Assembly: GCA_044348085.1 (NCBI GenBank)
Contig: JBIKTM010000006.1
Coordinates: forward strand, 21,772 to 85,771
Reading direction: 5' to 3'
From: Verrucolacustris sp044348085
GTDB taxonomy: Bacteria; Verrucomicrobiota; Verrucomicrobiia; Methylacidiphilales; Verrucolacustridaceae
DNA length: 64,000 nucleotides
Shown: piece by piece, positions 62,839 to 64,000 of the stretch
How the letters are laid out: each line of letters begins with the position of its first letter
Position numbering within the stretch: the first letter of the stretch is position 1
Made by a program: the position numbers and the translations under genes
Notes under the pieces: generated by a model
Seen by the model: only the letters and a program-made list of their open reading frames with translations
Database searches by the model: none
Told to the model about the DNA's origin: nothing

Positions 62839-64000
62839 AATCCTCTCCCCTAGCCCTTCTTTGTCTTGGACTTTCCGCTTGGGCAATCGTTGCACTTCTT
62901 CCCATCCGATTCCAAGCCATCGACGAACGTCTTCTTGTCGCTGCAGGGGAAAAAACACAATCCCTACCACTCCTTGCGGACTCCCTGCTTGATTCAGAGC
63001 ACCTCGGAGCGGGTCTCCGAATCTCTCTTCTTGCTCAATCCATGCATCTCCCCGAAAGCGATTCTCTCGTCGCCAACGCCCGCTCCCTCCTCTCCTCCCG
63101 CCAAGACCTAGCCTGGCTCGGAACACGCGACCCTCGGCTCGAACTTATTCTCGCCACCTCGGGTTTAGCATTCGAAAAGAGCACCACACAACCCCCACCC
63201 GCACTCTCCCTTCTGCTTCGGGAACCCGTTCGCATACGTTTACGCGATCATCTCCGCTCCAATCCATCACCCAGCGTCCAATCTCTTATGGATGCAATTC
63301 CCCTCCCCCCTTTACCACCTCTGCTTCCCGCCCAAAGCCCTGGAGGCCAACCCCTCGAAGCCATCCTCCTTCTCACCGCACATCTCGTCGATACCAGCGC
63401 CTTCACTCCCACCGTAGCTGGAGACATCAAAATCCTTACCCAGGAATCCCTTTCCAATCGGTCTCTACGCCCCATTCAACCCTGCCTCCTCTCCCTTCTA
63501 TCCCTTGCCCGACGTTACGAATACGATTCTCTTCGAAAACTTCTTGCCACGATCGACTCTCTGCCAGCTCTTCACTGGTTGTCCGACCAAATCCGAGCTC
63601 CCTCCGAGCCCGCCGATCTTCTCCTCACGGCCACTCTTTGGGCGGGACCCGCCAGCCGCCTTGCACGACTGCCTCCAACCCCCACTCAACCCTGGAAATC
63701 CTTCTCCACCGCCATAGCCCAAGGTCAGGGTGCTGTGGAACTCCTAGTCCAACGCCACTGCCCCGTCCTCACTCACCAGTTTCCTTTTCCGACTCAGTTT
63801 TTCCCCTTTGTTCTCCGCTGGGAAAAACCCCTTCTACTACTCCGAGCCCTCCTCCTTCTTGCCGGTTCTTGGTTCATCATCCTTGGCCTGTGGCGATGGC
63901 TTCCCATCCCCAACCCCCAAAGCCCTGGACCTTGGCGCGTCCTCCCACGTTTGCTTCAGACCATCCTTCTCGCCTTTCTTCTCGGAGCCGCCCTAGAACC
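62835..64000 (+). CDS. Hypothetical membrane protein (partial, C-terminus beyond window)
   Basis: An open frame of 388 codons with no stop to the right edge, directly after alr. A helix near the start (LALLCLGLSAWAIVALLP) acts as signal or anchor, a polar helical part of about 290 residues follows, then two helices (LLLLRALLLLAGSWFIILGLW and LLQTILLAFLLGAALEP). No family recognised. No ATG or GTG is near: either CTG at 62835 (CTGA overlap with the alr stop) or TTG at 62787 within alr is the start; a stop lies in frame just before that TTG. Coding is supported by codon use like the neighbours and by the absence of stops over 1.1 kb. Confidence 0.65.
   Translation, partial: MKSSPLALLCLGLSAWAIVALLPIRFQAIDERLLVAAGEKTQSLPLLADSLLDSEHLGAGLRISLLAQSMHLPESDSLVANARSLLSSRQDLAWLGTRDPRLELILATSGLAFEKSTTQPPPALSLLLREPVRIRLRDHLRSNPSPSVQSLMDAIPLPPLPPLLPAQSPGGQPLEAILLLTAHLVDTSAFTPTVAGDIKILTQESLSNRSLRPIQPCLLSLLSLARRYEYDSLRKLLATIDSLPALHWLSDQIRAPSEPADLLLTATLWAGPASRLARLPPTPTQPWKSFSTAIAQGQGAVELLVQRHCPVLTHQFPFPTQFFPFVLRWEKPLLLLRALLLLAGSWFIILGLWRWLPIPNPQSPGPWRVLPRLLQTILLAFLLGAALE

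Overview
The window looks like a chromosomal stretch of a Gram-negative bacterium, most likely of the Verrucomicrobiota. Supporting signs are a BBP2-like beta-barrel porin, a DUF6268-type outer-membrane barrel, a large secreted subtilase whose C-terminal module resembles one I associate with verrucomicrobial secreted proteins, dispersed GTAGGGCGGGC palindromic repeats, and many short housekeeping operons joined by 4-bp ATGA/GTGA overlaps. The phylum call is inference; no rRNA is present.

Layout. 1-2.1 kb (minus): plsC, an alpha/beta hydrolase and the N-terminus of pdhA. 2.2-2.6 kb: palindromic repeats and a strong terminator. 2.6-4.6 kb: a porin and hpf. 4.7-11.7 kb (plus): ispF-tmk-holB, accB-accC-thiE-pfkB, a small membrane protein and a fatty-acid desaturase. 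11.8-17.4 kb: a 1850-residue multidomain secreted subtilase. 17.6-20.2 kb: cimA, tRNA-Asn, tRNA-Arg and a MORN/YwqK-like protein. 20.3-24.9 kb: a GtrA-like protein, a PIG-L deacetylase and an oxidosqualene cyclase in overlapping order, facing a squalene monooxygenase. 25-28 kb: DUF2017-clpS, a CHASE2-like sensor stub and obgE. 28-34.6 kb: RND pump, TonB-like protein, ExbB and ExbD. 34.6-39.6 kb: def, an amidohydrolase and bioF-bioA-bioD. 39.6-42.9 kb (minus): UDP-glucuronate decarboxylase, C-terminal protease and tsaD. 43-48.2 kb: Ser/Thr kinase, prepilin-like protein, queA, FKBP isomerase and two envelope proteins. 48.3-52 kb: rpsO-pnp and two thiol peroxidase/redoxin proteins. 52-59 kb (minus): purD, a dead S41 protease-like protein, a three-domain LMW-phosphatase/RpiB-like/serine hydroxymethyltransferase fusion, DUF971, an MFS transporter and a DUF721-like protein. 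59-64 kb (plus): a nitric oxide synthase oxygenase, DUF3108, tsaB, alr and a membrane protein cut by the window end.

Most striking is the pairing of sterol-type cyclization (cyclase with DCTAE and WGxCF motifs, not the hopene-cyclase DXDD) with squalene epoxidase, linked by overlapping stop/start codons to a GtrA-like membrane protein and a PIG-L deacetylase. This suggests a sterol or other oxygenated triterpenoid that may be carried further by sugar chemistry. A stand-alone nitric oxide synthase and a triple-domain SHMT fusion with a catalytically degenerate RpiB middle are the other unusual items. Genes between these islands are ordinary housekeeping and envelope functions.
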